From Ignavibacteria bacterium (GTDB taxonomy: Bacteria > Bacteroidota > Ignavibacteria > Tepidaquicellales > OLB5), in contig JAPUEV010000027.1 of assembly GCA_027492415.1 (NCBI GenBank), forward strand, positions 1 to 30,537: 30,537 nucleotides of DNA. Reading direction: 5' to 3'. This document shows positions 1 to 8,075 of this stretch, piece after piece. The position numbers and the translations under genes are program-made. Positions within the stretch are counted from its first letter, which is position 1. Each line of letters begins with the position of its first letter. The notes under the pieces were generated by a model. The model made no database searches. It saw nothing but the letters and a program-made list of their open reading frames with translations, and had not been told where the DNA came from.

Positions 1-2
1 TG

Positions 3-836
3 TTTACATACCTGCTTAAGCGCGGTAACGCCGTATCAAGAATGCAGAACATTCCCTACATAGCAATGCTGCAGGCGCACCAGTGGATGAGCGATTTTGA
101 AGTTGACAGGGAGCCTACCAATGAAGAGCTTGACCTTATGACCAATATGGCTGTTGCTTACGGTGCAAAAGGCATTATGTACTGGTGGCTTCCTTCATCA
201 AACGAAGCCGAAAATACCGATAAAAATTACAGCTTCGGGTTAACAGGCAATAATGATAAGATCAGGAAATTAAATGTATACGGCCAGGATAAGTGGAGCA
301 GGGTGCTGGATATATCTAAAAGAATAAATACATGGGGACCCCTTTTAATGCAGTTTGATAACAGGGAAACATATTCATATATATACCGGTATGAAAATGA
401 AAGGAATATGCTGTTGGGCGGCTCTTACTTTGCAAACATAATCACCTTCAGCATGGCAGCTCAGCCATCCGGGTGCATTGGCGGCATTCCCAAATTACCT
501 GCGCCTGCCGGGCTGAATTATGAATGTGAGCAGCAGAGATTTATACAGGTATCCACTTTTAAGAAAGAAGGCGGCGGGGATGAATATTATTTTATGATAC
601 TCAATAAAAGATGCTCACCAAAAAGAGAGGATCACAATGACGGTGAAAGATTTATCAGGGCAGAGCTGCGTTCTGACTCACCCTTTTTTAAGAATTCGGG
701 AAAATGGAAAGTTGTTGAGATACTGAGCGGTGATACAATGGGAGAATTCAGCAATAATGAGGGCGTTGTTTCAGTTAACCTGAACTATTTTGCCCCCGGC
801 GAAGGCAGGATATATAAAATAATTCCCACAAAATAA
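3..836 (+). CDS. Glycoside-hydrolase-like protein, 3' part (5' end outside window)
   Basis: The reading frame is open from position 3 without a stop, so the ATG at 42 is internal and the gene begins upstream of the window. The visible part resembles the end of a TIM-barrel sugar hydrolase: a strand reading IPYIAMLQAHQW, a helix PTNEELDLMTNMAVA and a strand AYGAKGIMYWW are typical of the last barrel turns in glycosidase-fold enzymes. From about residue 160 of the visible part comes a beta-rich C-terminal module (DEYYFMILNKR, then FAPGEGRIYKI at the end) like the beta-sandwich closing many glycosidases. No T9SS tail is present; the protein ends IIPTK. The catalytic acids cannot be assigned without the N-terminal half, so neither the family number nor the substrate is known. 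The fold is a family-level inference from motifs; the truncation is directly seen. Confidence 0.65.
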   Translation, partial: FTYLLKRGNAVSRMQNIPYIAMLQAHQWMSDFEVDREPTNEELDLMTNMAVAYGAKGIMYWWLPSSNEAENTDKNYSFGLTGNNDKIRKLNVYGQDKWSRVLDISKRINTWGPLLMQFDNRETYSYIYRYENERNMLLGGSYFANIITFSMAAQPSGCIGGIPKLPAPAGLNYECEQQRFIQVSTFKKEGGGDEYYFMILNKRCSPKREDHNDGERFIRAELRSDSPFFKNSGKWKVVEILSGDTMGEFSNNEGVVSVNLNYFAPGEGRIYKIIPTK

Positions 837-954
837 AACCATCAAATTTACACTTAAAATCAGCCCTTAAATACAATTATTAGCTTTGCTTATTTAATGC
901 GCACATCACGGTAAAACGGTATTAATCTTCGTTTTATCTTAATTTACGGTTAGT

Positions 955-962
955 TATCTTTG
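955..962 (+). promoter_or_regulatory. Bacteroidota-type -7 box (TATCTTTG) of the 2-epimerase gene
   Basis: TATCTTTG is an exact match to the Bacteroidota -7 consensus TAnnTTTG. Transcription would start around 968, leaving a leader of roughly a dozen bases before the ATG at 981. No convincing -33 TTTG is visible at the right spacing. The box contains an in-frame TTG (960-962) that could be mistaken for a start codon. Confidence 0.55.
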
Positions 963-980
963 TTATCTGAAAATAAACAT

Positions 981-2162
981 ATGGCTTTGGAAAATATAAA
1001 TATCGGCATTAACCCGGAAGATCTGAAAGGGAAAAAGGTAATTGTACTCATTTTTGGTACTAGACCCGAAGTATTGAAGCTTTTTGTATTATACCGGATA
1101 CTCAAAAAATCTGATGAATTCTACCCGCTGCTTTATAACACAGCCCAGCAGAAGATATCAGGTGATATACTCGAAAATATCGGTATCCATCCTGATATTA
1201 CCGCAACAGAAAAACAAAACCGCTCAAGTGATTTAAATGAGCTTATTGCGCATTTGCTCAACGATTTCAACGAGAAGTTCGGCGAGAAGTCACCGGTAAC
1301 CAAAAGCATGCTGCATGGAATAATTGTGCAGGGTGATACAGCATCTGCATTTGCGGGAGCGCTTTGGGGCTTCCTGAACCAGATACCGGTTTTCCACGCT
1401 GAAGCAGGCTTAAGGACCTATGACAAGATGAACCCATTCCCCGAGGAATTTATGCGCGAAGCGGTTGCAAGAATGACAACACTTCATTTTGCGCCAAAAG
1501 GCATTAACCGCGATAACCTGATAAGGGAAGGCATTAAAGCTGAAAATATTTTTGTAATTGGCAATACTATTAATGACGCAATATTCACACTCATAAAAGA
1601 AAAGAAAATTAAGGAGCCGCACCAGAAGAATTATATATTAAGCACATTCCACCGCAGAGAAAACTGGGGCTTTGTTGCCGATTACGCAAGAGTGCTGAAC
1701 TCCGTAATGGATGATGTTGAGGGCTACACTGAGATATTGCATCTTATGCATCCCAACCCGCTGATACAGAGAGCTTTTGACGAAGTTATGAACGGTCACG
1801 CGCACAAAAAGCTTATCATAATGAAGCCTATACATGATTACTTTGAAATGCTTGGCTATGTTAAAAATGCAGGATGTATTTTGACTGATTCAGGCGGACT
1901 GCAGGAAGAGTCGCTCTTCTTTAATGTACCGTGCGGAGTACTCAGAAAGACCACTGAACGCCCCGAAGTACTTAAGAAGAACGCGAAGCTGCTCCCGATA
2001 GATAAGCCTGAAATTACCAGCTTTTTAACCGAAGCTATAGATTACAGGAAGGTACATCAATCCAAGTATAACTATACTTACGGCTTTGGTGACTCCAGCT
2101 ATCTTATATACGAGCTGCTTAAGAAATTCTACGGTATACAAACAGAATTTTCTTACATATAA
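981..2162 (+). CDS. wecB: UDP-N-acetylglucosamine 2-epimerase (non-hydrolysing)
   Basis: This cytoplasmic enzyme interconverts UDP-GlcNAc and UDP-ManNAc for surface polysaccharide synthesis. The 393-residue product has the family length and all hallmark motifs: FGTRPE (25-30), QGDT (117-120), HAEAGLR (139-145), PFPEE (152-156), HRREN (224-228), DSGGLQEE (303-310) and TERPE (325-329). These cover the residues known to bind UDP and catalyse anti elimination of UDP in WecB/MnaA. The start is taken as ATG 981; a longer frame from TTG 960 is possible, but that TTG is part of the promoter box at 955-962. The gene stands alone, with its own promoter and a strong terminator, and is not in a polysaccharide cluster. 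A related 2-epimerase acting on UDP-diacetamido-glucuronate (WbpI-type) cannot be fully excluded, which is worth noting because a WlbA homologue lies at 16583. Confidence 0.9.
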   Translation: MALENINIGINPEDLKGKKVIVLIFGTRPEVLKLFVLYRILKKSDEFYPLLYNTAQQKISGDILENIGIHPDITATEKQNRSSDLNELIAHLLNDFNEKFGEKSPVTKSMLHGIIVQGDTASAFAGALWGFLNQIPVFHAEAGLRTYDKMNPFPEEFMREAVARMTTLHFAPKGINRDNLIREGIKAENIFVIGNTINDAIFTLIKEKKIKEPHQKNYILSTFHRRENWGFVADYARVLNSVMDDVEGYTEILHLMHPNPLIQRAFDEVMNGHAHKKLIIMKPIHDYFEMLGYVKNAGCILTDSGGLQEESLFFNVPCGVLRKTTERPEVLKKNAKLLPIDKPEITSFLTEAIDYRKVHQSKYNYTYGFGDSSYLIYELLKKFYGIQTEFSYI

Positions 2163-2186
2163 AATTTACTGATTTTTATTATTAAA

Positions 2187-2216
2187 GAGCCGGAACATTG
2201 TTTCCGGCTTTTTTTA
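2187..2216 (+). terminator. Rho-independent terminator after the 2-epimerase gene
   Basis: The inverted repeat AGCCGGAA (2188-2195) / TTCCGGCT (2202-2209) encloses a 6-base loop and is followed by a run of seven T (2209-2215). It lies 25 bases after the stop codon at 2162. Confidence 0.85.
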
Positions 2217-2344
2217 TTGTAAAATACATTTAATTGCCGGGAATTCCATTTTAACAATTACCGCTATATTTATCTGCTTGATTTAAGATAAAAAATTTAT
2301 CATTTTAAGGGAGTATTAAACCATACACTTAACGTTTTAATAAG

Positions 2345-2989
2345 ATGATAAAACATGTTATTAAAATAATACTGGTATTTTACTCTGTTCAATATTTTTC
2401 ATTCAGCCAGGATATCAGAAGTACTGCTCCCGGGAATGAGAGCGGTGATAATGTGTTAAATCAAAAATACCTCTTACAGCAGGATCTTAAAAAAGAAAAG
2501 GATGCATCAAAGGATAACAGTAAGGAGAAGGTGCGTAGTATAGAATTCTACCGCTACTCTTTCGATCTTTTGCAGAAAAGCAAAACCATGAAGGAAGAAA
2601 GCAGGTTCAATATTGTATCATCCTTCAGGCAGAACATAAGGTTCGGCGGATTCTGGGACAGGTACGCCATTGTGAACTTTACGCCCGATATGTTCATCCA
2701 GCCGCTGGATTTTATCAGTATATATGCAGTTCATAATTCAAGCTATTTCATTCCAATAAAAGCAGTAAAGGAGCATTTTAAGCTGATGGCTCTTCAGGGA
2801 GCCGCAATTATGATAATCGATAATTCCGTTAAGCATCTTTTGCCCGCCGGTAAAATGATAAAATCCATTCTTGGCTTTGTACTAAAAAACGCTGTAATTA
2901 ATACTCTGCTTAAAAATATACTTAATAACGGTAATGACAGGGTTTTTGAGCAGGGCAGCTATTACTGCGCTGTAAGTATCAGGTTTTAA
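2345..2989 (+). CDS. Exported protein of unknown function
   Basis: This 214-residue product is not recognised. Residues 1-21 form a typical signal peptide (basic start, hydrophobic core IIKIILVFYSVQYF, then SFSQD), so the protein is probably exported to the periplasm or outer membrane. Residues 25-65 are polar and Lys/Glu/Asp-rich and probably disordered. The rest is aromatic-rich and ordered, with a weakly hydrophobic stretch near 145-190 (LMALQGAAIMIIDN and ILGFVLKNAVINTLL) that could be amphipathic or membrane-facing. It ends SIRF with a terminal Phe, as outer-membrane proteins often do, but no clear beta-barrel strand pattern is seen. The gene sits between two terminators and looks monocistronic; no good -7 box is visible directly upstream. 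Confidence 0.6.
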   Translation: MIKHVIKIILVFYSVQYFSFSQDIRSTAPGNESGDNVLNQKYLLQQDLKKEKDASKDNSKEKVRSIEFYRYSFDLLQKSKTMKEESRFNIVSSFRQNIRFGGFWDRYAIVNFTPDMFIQPLDFISIYAVHNSSYFIPIKAVKEHFKLMALQGAAIMIIDNSVKHLLPAGKMIKSILGFVLKNAVINTLLKNILNNGNDRVFEQGSYYCAVSIRF

Positions 2990-2995
2990 AAACAG

Positions 2996-3020
2996 CAAAG
3001 GCGGGTAATACCCGCCTTTG
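2996..3020. terminator. Terminator hairpin between convergent genes
   Basis: A perfect 10-bp stem, CAAAGGCGGG (2996-3005) / CCCGCCTTTG (3011-3020), has a 5-base loop. It sits between the stop of the plus-strand gene (2989) and the stop of the minus-strand gene (3047). The T-run is better on the minus strand (CTGTTTTT beyond 2996), so it mainly serves the minus gene and may work in both directions. Confidence 0.75.
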
Positions 3021-3046
3021 TTATGAATATTATATTTTGGTAAAAA

Positions 3047-4039
3047 TTATTTTACCAGTATCATTCTTTTTGTTGAGGTGAATTCACCTGTAACAAGCTT
3101 GTAGAAATAAACACCGCTTGAAAGCTTTGAAGCATTGAAGCTTGCTGTGTAATTTCCTGCAGCCAGCTCACCGTTTGTAATAACTGATACTTCGTTACCT
3201 ATCATATCATAAACAGCCAGCTTAACGTTGCCTGATTTAGGAATGCTGAAATTGATCTTTGTTGACGGGTTGAACGGGTTTGGATAGTTCTGAGCGAGCT
3301 CGTATGAAGAAGGAACTCCGGTACCGTTATTGATAACGCCAACTGTTGAGCCTACTAAGCTGATAAGATCAAGACCAACTACGTCGCCATCATTTAAGTT
3401 ATCTGTTACATGCTCTCTGAAGCCAACATAGATGTTTGAGCCTGCTGTTAAGCCTGAAACACTGCCTAAAGCGTATGCTTTACGTGTCCATGCTGTATCG
3501 TTGATAGCAGGGAAAACAATTGTTGCAACTGTATATGTGAATGATGCAACTGATGAATTTGTTGTTGTTGAAATTTTTATATCAAGATTATCAACATACT
3601 GAAGTCCGGGCCATTTTTTTACCCAGAATACCAATGTATCGTTTAAGCTGATATTCATTATCTGCGGTGTTATAAGCCACATATCATTTGATGTTGCTCC
3701 GCCGTTAAAATAAGTAGCGTATGTGCAGGCTGTTCCGCCGCCCGGAGGTGTTGAACCAACAACTGCTGTTCCCCAGCCCGGAACGTTTGTTCCGTTTGTG
3801 ATCCTATCCCAGCCTGTGCCGCCAACAGGATTTAACCTTGTCCAGCTTGCAGGAGGAAATGTTGGGCTTTCAAATGATTCAGGTCCGAATGTTGCCAAAA
3901 ATGGTACCGGCGGCTCACTTCCGATTACGGAATTAGGTCCGACAGGATTTCTTGGGGTATTCAGCTTGTTATAATCCTGTGAATAAAGAAATACAGGAAC
4001 TATTACTGCAACTAAAAACAGAGTGATAAATTTTTTCAT
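3047..4039 (-). CDS. T9SS cargo protein with choice-of-anchor J domain
   Basis: This 330-residue exported protein has three parts. Residues 1-20 are a signal peptide (MKKFITLFLVAVIVPVFLYS). Residues about 54-232 match the choice-of-anchor J (cleaved-adhesin-like) beta-sandwich: ESFES near the start, SNDMWLITPQI, DTLVFWVKKW, DNLDIKIST and IYVGFREHV in order, ending VVGLDLISLVGS. Residues about 247-330 are a type A T9SS sorting domain: ELAQNYPNPFNPSTKI, then VKLAVYDMIGNEV, GNYTASFNAS, SSGVYFYKLVTG and KRMILVK. The protein is therefore expected to cross the outer membrane through the type IX system and be anchored at the surface or released. The choice-of-anchor J module usually mediates binding rather than catalysis; the ligand is unknown. 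A hairpin terminator follows, and its own promoter probably lies at 4097-4127. Confidence 0.85.
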   Translation of the reverse strand: MKKFITLFLVAVIVPVFLYSQDYNKLNTPRNPVGPNSVIGSEPPVPFLATFGPESFESPTFPPASWTRLNPVGGTGWDRITNGTNVPGWGTAVVGSTPPGGGTACTYATYFNGGATSNDMWLITPQIMNISLNDTLVFWVKKWPGLQYVDNLDIKISTTTNSSVASFTYTVATIVFPAINDTAWTRKAYALGSVSGLTAGSNIYVGFREHVTDNLNDGDVVGLDLISLVGSTVGVINNGTGVPSSYELAQNYPNPFNPSTKINFSIPKSGNVKLAVYDMIGNEVSVITNGELAAGNYTASFNASKLSSGVYFYKLVTGEFTSTKRMILVK

Positions 4040-4096
4040 ATTTTAAAATTAGTTTGTAAAAAGTTAAAAATTAGTTAGTTTTTCCAATCCAGAAAA

Positions 4097-4127
4097 CAAT
4101 TATACTTTAATCATATATTATTTACAA
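4097..4127 (-). promoter_or_regulatory. Probable promoter of the choice-of-anchor J gene
   Basis: On the minus strand, ATTG (TTG at 4127-4125) is followed after 20 bases by TATAATTG (4104-4097), which matches TAnnTTTG with one mismatch. The spacing is right for a Bacteroidota promoter. It would give a leader of about 50 bases before the ATG at 4039. Confidence 0.45.
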
Positions 4128-4250
4128 TGTAGAAAATACCGTAAAAAAGATGTGTTTTTTAGCGTTATGTTAGTAAGAATAGCTAATATAAAAAGGTGAT
4201 ATAAATTGGAATGTAAATAAATGTTTAATAGCCGTTTATTAAGACACTGC

Positions 4251-5876
4251 CTACTTAATCAGTATCATTTTTATCGTTTGGGTAAAATTACCTGCTCTCA
4301 TTTTGCAAAAATATATACCTGTTGAATTATCTTCACTTTTAAATTCAGCTTCATAGGTACCAGGCAATAAATCCTGCTTTACAATAGTGCTTATCATTTT
4401 ACCGGTCATATCAAAAACGGTTAGTTCGGTAAATACATTTTTACCTGAAGCAGGAACAGTAAACCTAATTTTTGTAGCCGGGTTAAATGGATTTGGATAA
4501 TTTTGTGATAAAGTGAACTCCCCCGGGATTTGTGAAGAAATCTGCTGAATTCCTATAAGGCTTAAAAAGCCGCTTACTGTATATGTACTGTGCTGTATAC
4601 CGGCCAGGCTTGCCAATGCTGCAACAGTAGCCTTAACATTGCCGGTTAAGAACTGAAAATTAATGGTTGATAAATTATCATTGGCAGTGTGGTAATAGGG
4701 ATTCCTGAAATTTGCCCCGTCAGTAAGCATTAAAGCTTTGTAACCTGCATCCCAGAAAGGCGCGTGGTCACTTCTCCTGAGATCAGGGGTTGATTGCCCG
4801 TTTGCCGGTGTTGAAAGAGATATTACCCTCAGCTGCGGCACATAAAGCCTGGCGCAGCTATCGTAAGCATACCTTAACGAAGAAGAGTTTACATTTGCAA
4901 TATTATTTAAAAAGTTACCCCTGCCCTGCTGGGAATTTATGCTGTCACAAACGGCAGGGAACAAAGTGCAGAATCCTGAAGGTATTTGCTGGCAATTGGG
5001 CTGATCACAGTAATATCCTATCATTTCAAAATCAATTACCCCGGCAATTTTTTCATACGGGGGTATTCCCTGGGAAACATACCTCGAGCTTCCTACAAGT
5101 CCGGCTTCTTCAAGATCAAACCCGATGAATTTAATTGTATTGCGGAAGTTATACCCTGAAAGTATCCTTGAAATTTCAAGCAAAGCAGCAACAGCAGTTC
5201 CGTTATCATCTGCTCCGGGGCTTATACTTACTGATTCATAATGCCCGCATACAATATATGTAGTATCTTCCTTGGTTGTGCCCGGGTGCCTGCCCATGAA
5301 GTTCTGCGCTGTATAGCCTGAATAGTCAAAGCTTTGTACAGATGTCTGCAGGTTATACCTGTTGAACCGGTTACTTATGGAATCCTTTACCCGCTGAAGC
5401 TGAACAGGACCCGCTGACCTGTGGCGGATACCTGTGATGAACTGCATATTACTTATAATATTGCTGCTATCTACCTGGTTTACTATCTGCTGTATATCAA
5501 CATTCTGCTGGTCATCTGCAATAAGCTTCGCTTTAAAGCCAACGGGAAGCGTACTGTAATACCAGTAAACCTGCCGGGAATTACCCGTTGCAACAGGATA
5601 GCCAATATCGCCGCTTACTGAATCAGCCGGGTATAAAAATGTTTTACCGCTATCGTTTGAAATTTTTAATGTTACTCTGCAGGGATTGTTCTCAGCATCA
5701 CTTAAATTATATGTTATCCTTAAGGCATTAATTGAAGTAAGTATTTCTGTATTGGTAATATTTATTACAGGCAGGGCATTAACACCTTCGGTATTAAGTG
5801 ACCCCGCATCTCTTTTGGGAAGCAGCAGGAAGCCAAGAAGAAATATAACAGAAAATAAAATAAAATATTTTTTCAT
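4251..5876 (-). CDS. Secreted M28 family metallopeptidase with T9SS sorting domain
   Basis: This 541-residue enzyme probably acts as an extracellular aminopeptidase. It has a signal peptide (1-20) and an Ig-like beta domain (about 35-110, with ITYNLSDAENN, VTLKISNDSGKTF and SGDIGYPV). The M28 catalytic domain spans about 130-425, and a T9SS type A tail spans about 450-541 (QNYPNPFNPATKIRF, KMILIK). Expected co-catalytic zinc ligands are visible: H212 in GHYES, D223/D224 in PGADDNG, the E256-E257 pair in DLEEAG (general base plus ligand) and H396 in YYHTAND. The fourth ligand is normally Asp in NLDMIG; here the motif is DFEMIG, with E284, a variant seen in some M28 subfamilies. The gene lies 71 bases downstream of the CocE/S15-like gene, with which it shares a very similar sorting tail. 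Confidence 0.9.
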   Translation of the reverse strand: MKKYFILFSVIFLLGFLLLPKRDAGSLNTEGVNALPVINITNTEILTSINALRITYNLSDAENNPCRVTLKISNDSGKTFLYPADSVSGDIGYPVATGNSRQVYWYYSTLPVGFKAKLIADDQQNVDIQQIVNQVDSSNIISNMQFITGIRHRSAGPVQLQRVKDSISNRFNRYNLQTSVQSFDYSGYTAQNFMGRHPGTTKEDTTYIVCGHYESVSISPGADDNGTAVAALLEISRILSGYNFRNTIKFIGFDLEEAGLVGSSRYVSQGIPPYEKIAGVIDFEMIGYYCDQPNCQQIPSGFCTLFPAVCDSINSQQGRGNFLNNIANVNSSSLRYAYDSCARLYVPQLRVISLSTPANGQSTPDLRRSDHAPFWDAGYKALMLTDGANFRNPYYHTANDNLSTINFQFLTGNVKATVAALASLAGIQHSTYTVSGFLSLIGIQQISSQIPGEFTLSQNYPNPFNPATKIRFTVPASGKNVFTELTVFDMTGKMISTIVKQDLLPGTYEAEFKSEDNSTGIYFCKMRAGNFTQTIKMILIK

Positions 5877-5900
5877 ACAGAAATATTATTAATTAGCCTG

Positions 5901-5928
5901 AAAAAAATATAATCAGCAGCAGGGCTGC
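5901..5928 (-). terminator. Weak terminator-like hairpin between the two hydrolase genes
   Basis: On the minus strand a 5-bp GC-rich stem (GCAGC / GCTGC, 5928-5916) with a 3-base loop is followed 8 bases later by seven T (5907-5901). The stem is short and the T-run is displaced, so it may only partly reduce read-through from the upstream hydrolase gene into the M28 gene. Confidence 0.3.
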
Positions 5929-5947
5929 CTTATCCGGATTAAGCCTG

Positions 5948-7885
5948 TTATTTTACCAGGATCATTTTTTTTGTTTCCGAGTAGTTACCGGTAACCATTC
6001 TGTAAAAATACACACCTGATGAATAATTTTCACCGTTAAAATCAGATTCGTAAGTACCCGGGGCAAAGTTCTCATCAACCAGTGTGGTTATCTGCTTACC
6101 CGTGATATCGTAAACGATTATTTTAACAAAATTATTTTTACCTGTTGCGGGAACTGTGAACCTGATCTTTGTTTTTGGATTGAACGGGTTCGGATAGTTC
6201 TGTGTTAAGCTGAATTTTTCAGGTATCTCAGCGGATATCTGCTTGATCCCTATCACGAAATTGATAAGGGGAAGCTCTATATATGACCTGGAATTATTAT
6301 TGATATAAACCTTGTTGGCGCCTGCTTTCAGTGAAGGCAGCATGAACGGGTTGGTTCTTAAGAAAACATCGGTGGTATCACCGTTAAAATCATACAGCGG
6401 CACATTATCAAGATTGGTAAGCTTAATTCTTATTTTATCTCCTGTCCTGAAAACATGTGAATATGCCTGGCCGTTAACATATTTCTGTTTAACCTGGTTT
6501 GCATTGTAATCCCTGTCAGTCCAGTTTATCCTTGTAACAAGCTTTTCATTGCCGTTGGGTCTTACATCCCATATCTGAATATTATACTGGCAGATGGAAT
6601 TAGCTGATGAGGAATAATACAGGTAAGCATAAGGTGTACCTGCCATAATTGCATCCTGTAATAAAGCCGGAGTATCAAATGTCAGCTCATTCTTGCGGAA
6701 CTTGGCATCAAATAACGTACCGCGGAACTCTGTATTTACCAGATACTCCATAGTTACATTGGTATCAAGTATTTCATTATTGTATGTAACCTCTGTCTGC
6801 GAGCCTCCGTATCCATAGACCTGGAGCTGGTTACCGGGATGGAAATAAAGCTTTACTGTCTGCACTCCCGCAGGGGGCCAGGTAGGTGAGTAATACCTGT
6901 TCCATGTCCACTGGCTTTCACTTGCAGGAAACCTGCTTGCAGCGTAGGTGAATTTCTGGTTAACATCCATTACATTATTCTGAATGCCTTCTATGTGATA
7001 GTCCAGCCAGTCTTTTATTACCTGGTCTTTGTAATCTTCCTCTTCCTGAACAAGATCACTGCCATGTCCATCCATTGCACCGTAATACATTTTCATATTA
7101 TTGTAGGGCAGTATATATGCGCTTCTTATCATACCAAGTGTATTAAAAAATTTATCCTGCCATGCATTTTCAACAAGAATCGGTAACTGGCAATTATTCA
7201 TTAAGTTCAAAAAGTCACGGTTTTGAGGAAGGTAATAAGAAAGGCTATCCCATTTTTCTTTTGAGTTGGCATAGATCCATGGTTTGAACCTGCTGACGAG
7301 CGGGTTATACCTTACTATATTTGAGGGGTATCCGCATGTCCAGAGGAATGTCATTTTAATACCGCCGTTCTCTATCCAGTTAGAGCCCTGTTCAGGTGAG
7401 GCAACATCAGTTATCAGTGTTTTAACGTTCATGCCTGTGCATACAGCCATTAACGGTATAATACCGCCCTGTGAGCCGCCGGATACCAGAATTTTATTAT
7501 CGTTGGTGTTAACATCACTTTTTATATATTGTACAACCTGCTTAATATCATTTGCCTCAGTCATACTGATAAAATTCGATTCCCCTTCAGATATTCCCTG
7601 TCCCCGCATACTGTATACCATTGAGTAATAACCGTCTGATGCATAATCTTCAGCTTCGGGCATATCAGTATATTTTGTTAAACCATACCCGTGTGCAAGT
7701 AACGCACAGGGCCATCCGCCTGCAGGCGGGGTACCGGTTGGAATGAATTTGGTACAGTCCAGCTTAATTCCGTCAGAAAGGGTGAGCATAAAATCAACCC
7801 TGTTATAACTTCCGGTGCCTCTTTTTTTAGCTTCTGAATTGGAAATTAACAAAAAAACTGATAAAACCAGTATAAAATATCTCAT
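5948..7885 (-). CDS. Secreted CocE/S15-like alpha/beta hydrolase with T9SS sorting domain
   Basis: This 645-residue protein has a signal peptide (1-19), an alpha/beta-hydrolase domain (about 27-310), a C-terminal jelly-roll-like beta domain (about 330-540) and a T9SS tail (about 553-645, QNYPNPFNPKTKIRF to KMILVK). That order, catalytic domain then beta-sandwich, is the X-Pro dipeptidyl-peptidase (S15)/CocE architecture. The nucleophile elbow is GGSQGG with S138; the likely triad partners are D244 in AWQDKFF and H274 in MDGHGSD. An HGYG oxyanion motif lies at 65-68. The substrate could be a peptide with an X-Pro N-terminus or an ester; sequence alone does not decide. Export by T9SS puts it outside the cell, beside the exported M28 peptidase. 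It is divergent from the operon at 8076. Confidence 0.87.
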   Translation of the reverse strand: MRYFILVLSVFLLISNSEAKKRGTGSYNRVDFMLTLSDGIKLDCTKFIPTGTPPAGGWPCALLAHGYGLTKYTDMPEAEDYASDGYYSMVYSMRGQGISEGESNFISMTEANDIKQVVQYIKSDVNTNDNKILVSGGSQGGIIPLMAVCTGMNVKTLITDVASPEQGSNWIENGGIKMTFLWTCGYPSNIVRYNPLVSRFKPWIYANSKEKWDSLSYYLPQNRDFLNLMNNCQLPILVENAWQDKFFNTLGMIRSAYILPYNNMKMYYGAMDGHGSDLVQEEEDYKDQVIKDWLDYHIEGIQNNVMDVNQKFTYAASRFPASESQWTWNRYYSPTWPPAGVQTVKLYFHPGNQLQVYGYGGSQTEVTYNNEILDTNVTMEYLVNTEFRGTLFDAKFRKNELTFDTPALLQDAIMAGTPYAYLYYSSSANSICQYNIQIWDVRPNGNEKLVTRINWTDRDYNANQVKQKYVNGQAYSHVFRTGDKIRIKLTNLDNVPLYDFNGDTTDVFLRTNPFMLPSLKAGANKVYINNNSRSYIELPLINFVIGIKQISAEIPEKFSLTQNYPNPFNPKTKIRFTVPATGKNNFVKIIVYDITGKQITTLVDENFAPGTYESDFNGENYSSGVYFYRMVTGNYSETKKMILVK

Positions 7886-8062
7886 TGTTTTGGGGGATAG
7901 TTAACGTATTACCGTTATAAATTTAGCACTTATATTTTAATTCCGCAATAGTAAGAATTAAAATAATTTTATAGTTTATTGAGTATTTTCATCAAAAATG
8001 TAATAACTTTATAAAATTTAAAGAATATTTTGCAATTTCTTTAATTAGATAACGGTTTTAAT

Positions 8063-8070
8063 TATATTTG
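8063..8070 (+). promoter_or_regulatory. -7 box (TATATTTG) of the glycosylasparaginase operon
   Basis: TATATTTG matches TAnnTTTG exactly and ends 5 bases before the ATG at 8076. The transcript would start at or next to the start codon, implying leaderless or near-leaderless mRNA. No clear -33 element is visible. Confidence 0.55.
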
Positions 8071-8075
8071 TAGCT

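Noticed and set aside
1410..1835. Open frames of 65-70 codons on the minus strand inside the 2-epimerase gene
   Set aside because: They lie wholly within a gene with strong family motifs, have no promoter or start signal and no recognisable product.
3723..3974. 83-codon plus-strand frame rich in Pro and Gly
   Set aside because: It is the complement of the Pro/Gly-rich start of the choice-of-anchor J gene; the composition comes from that gene.
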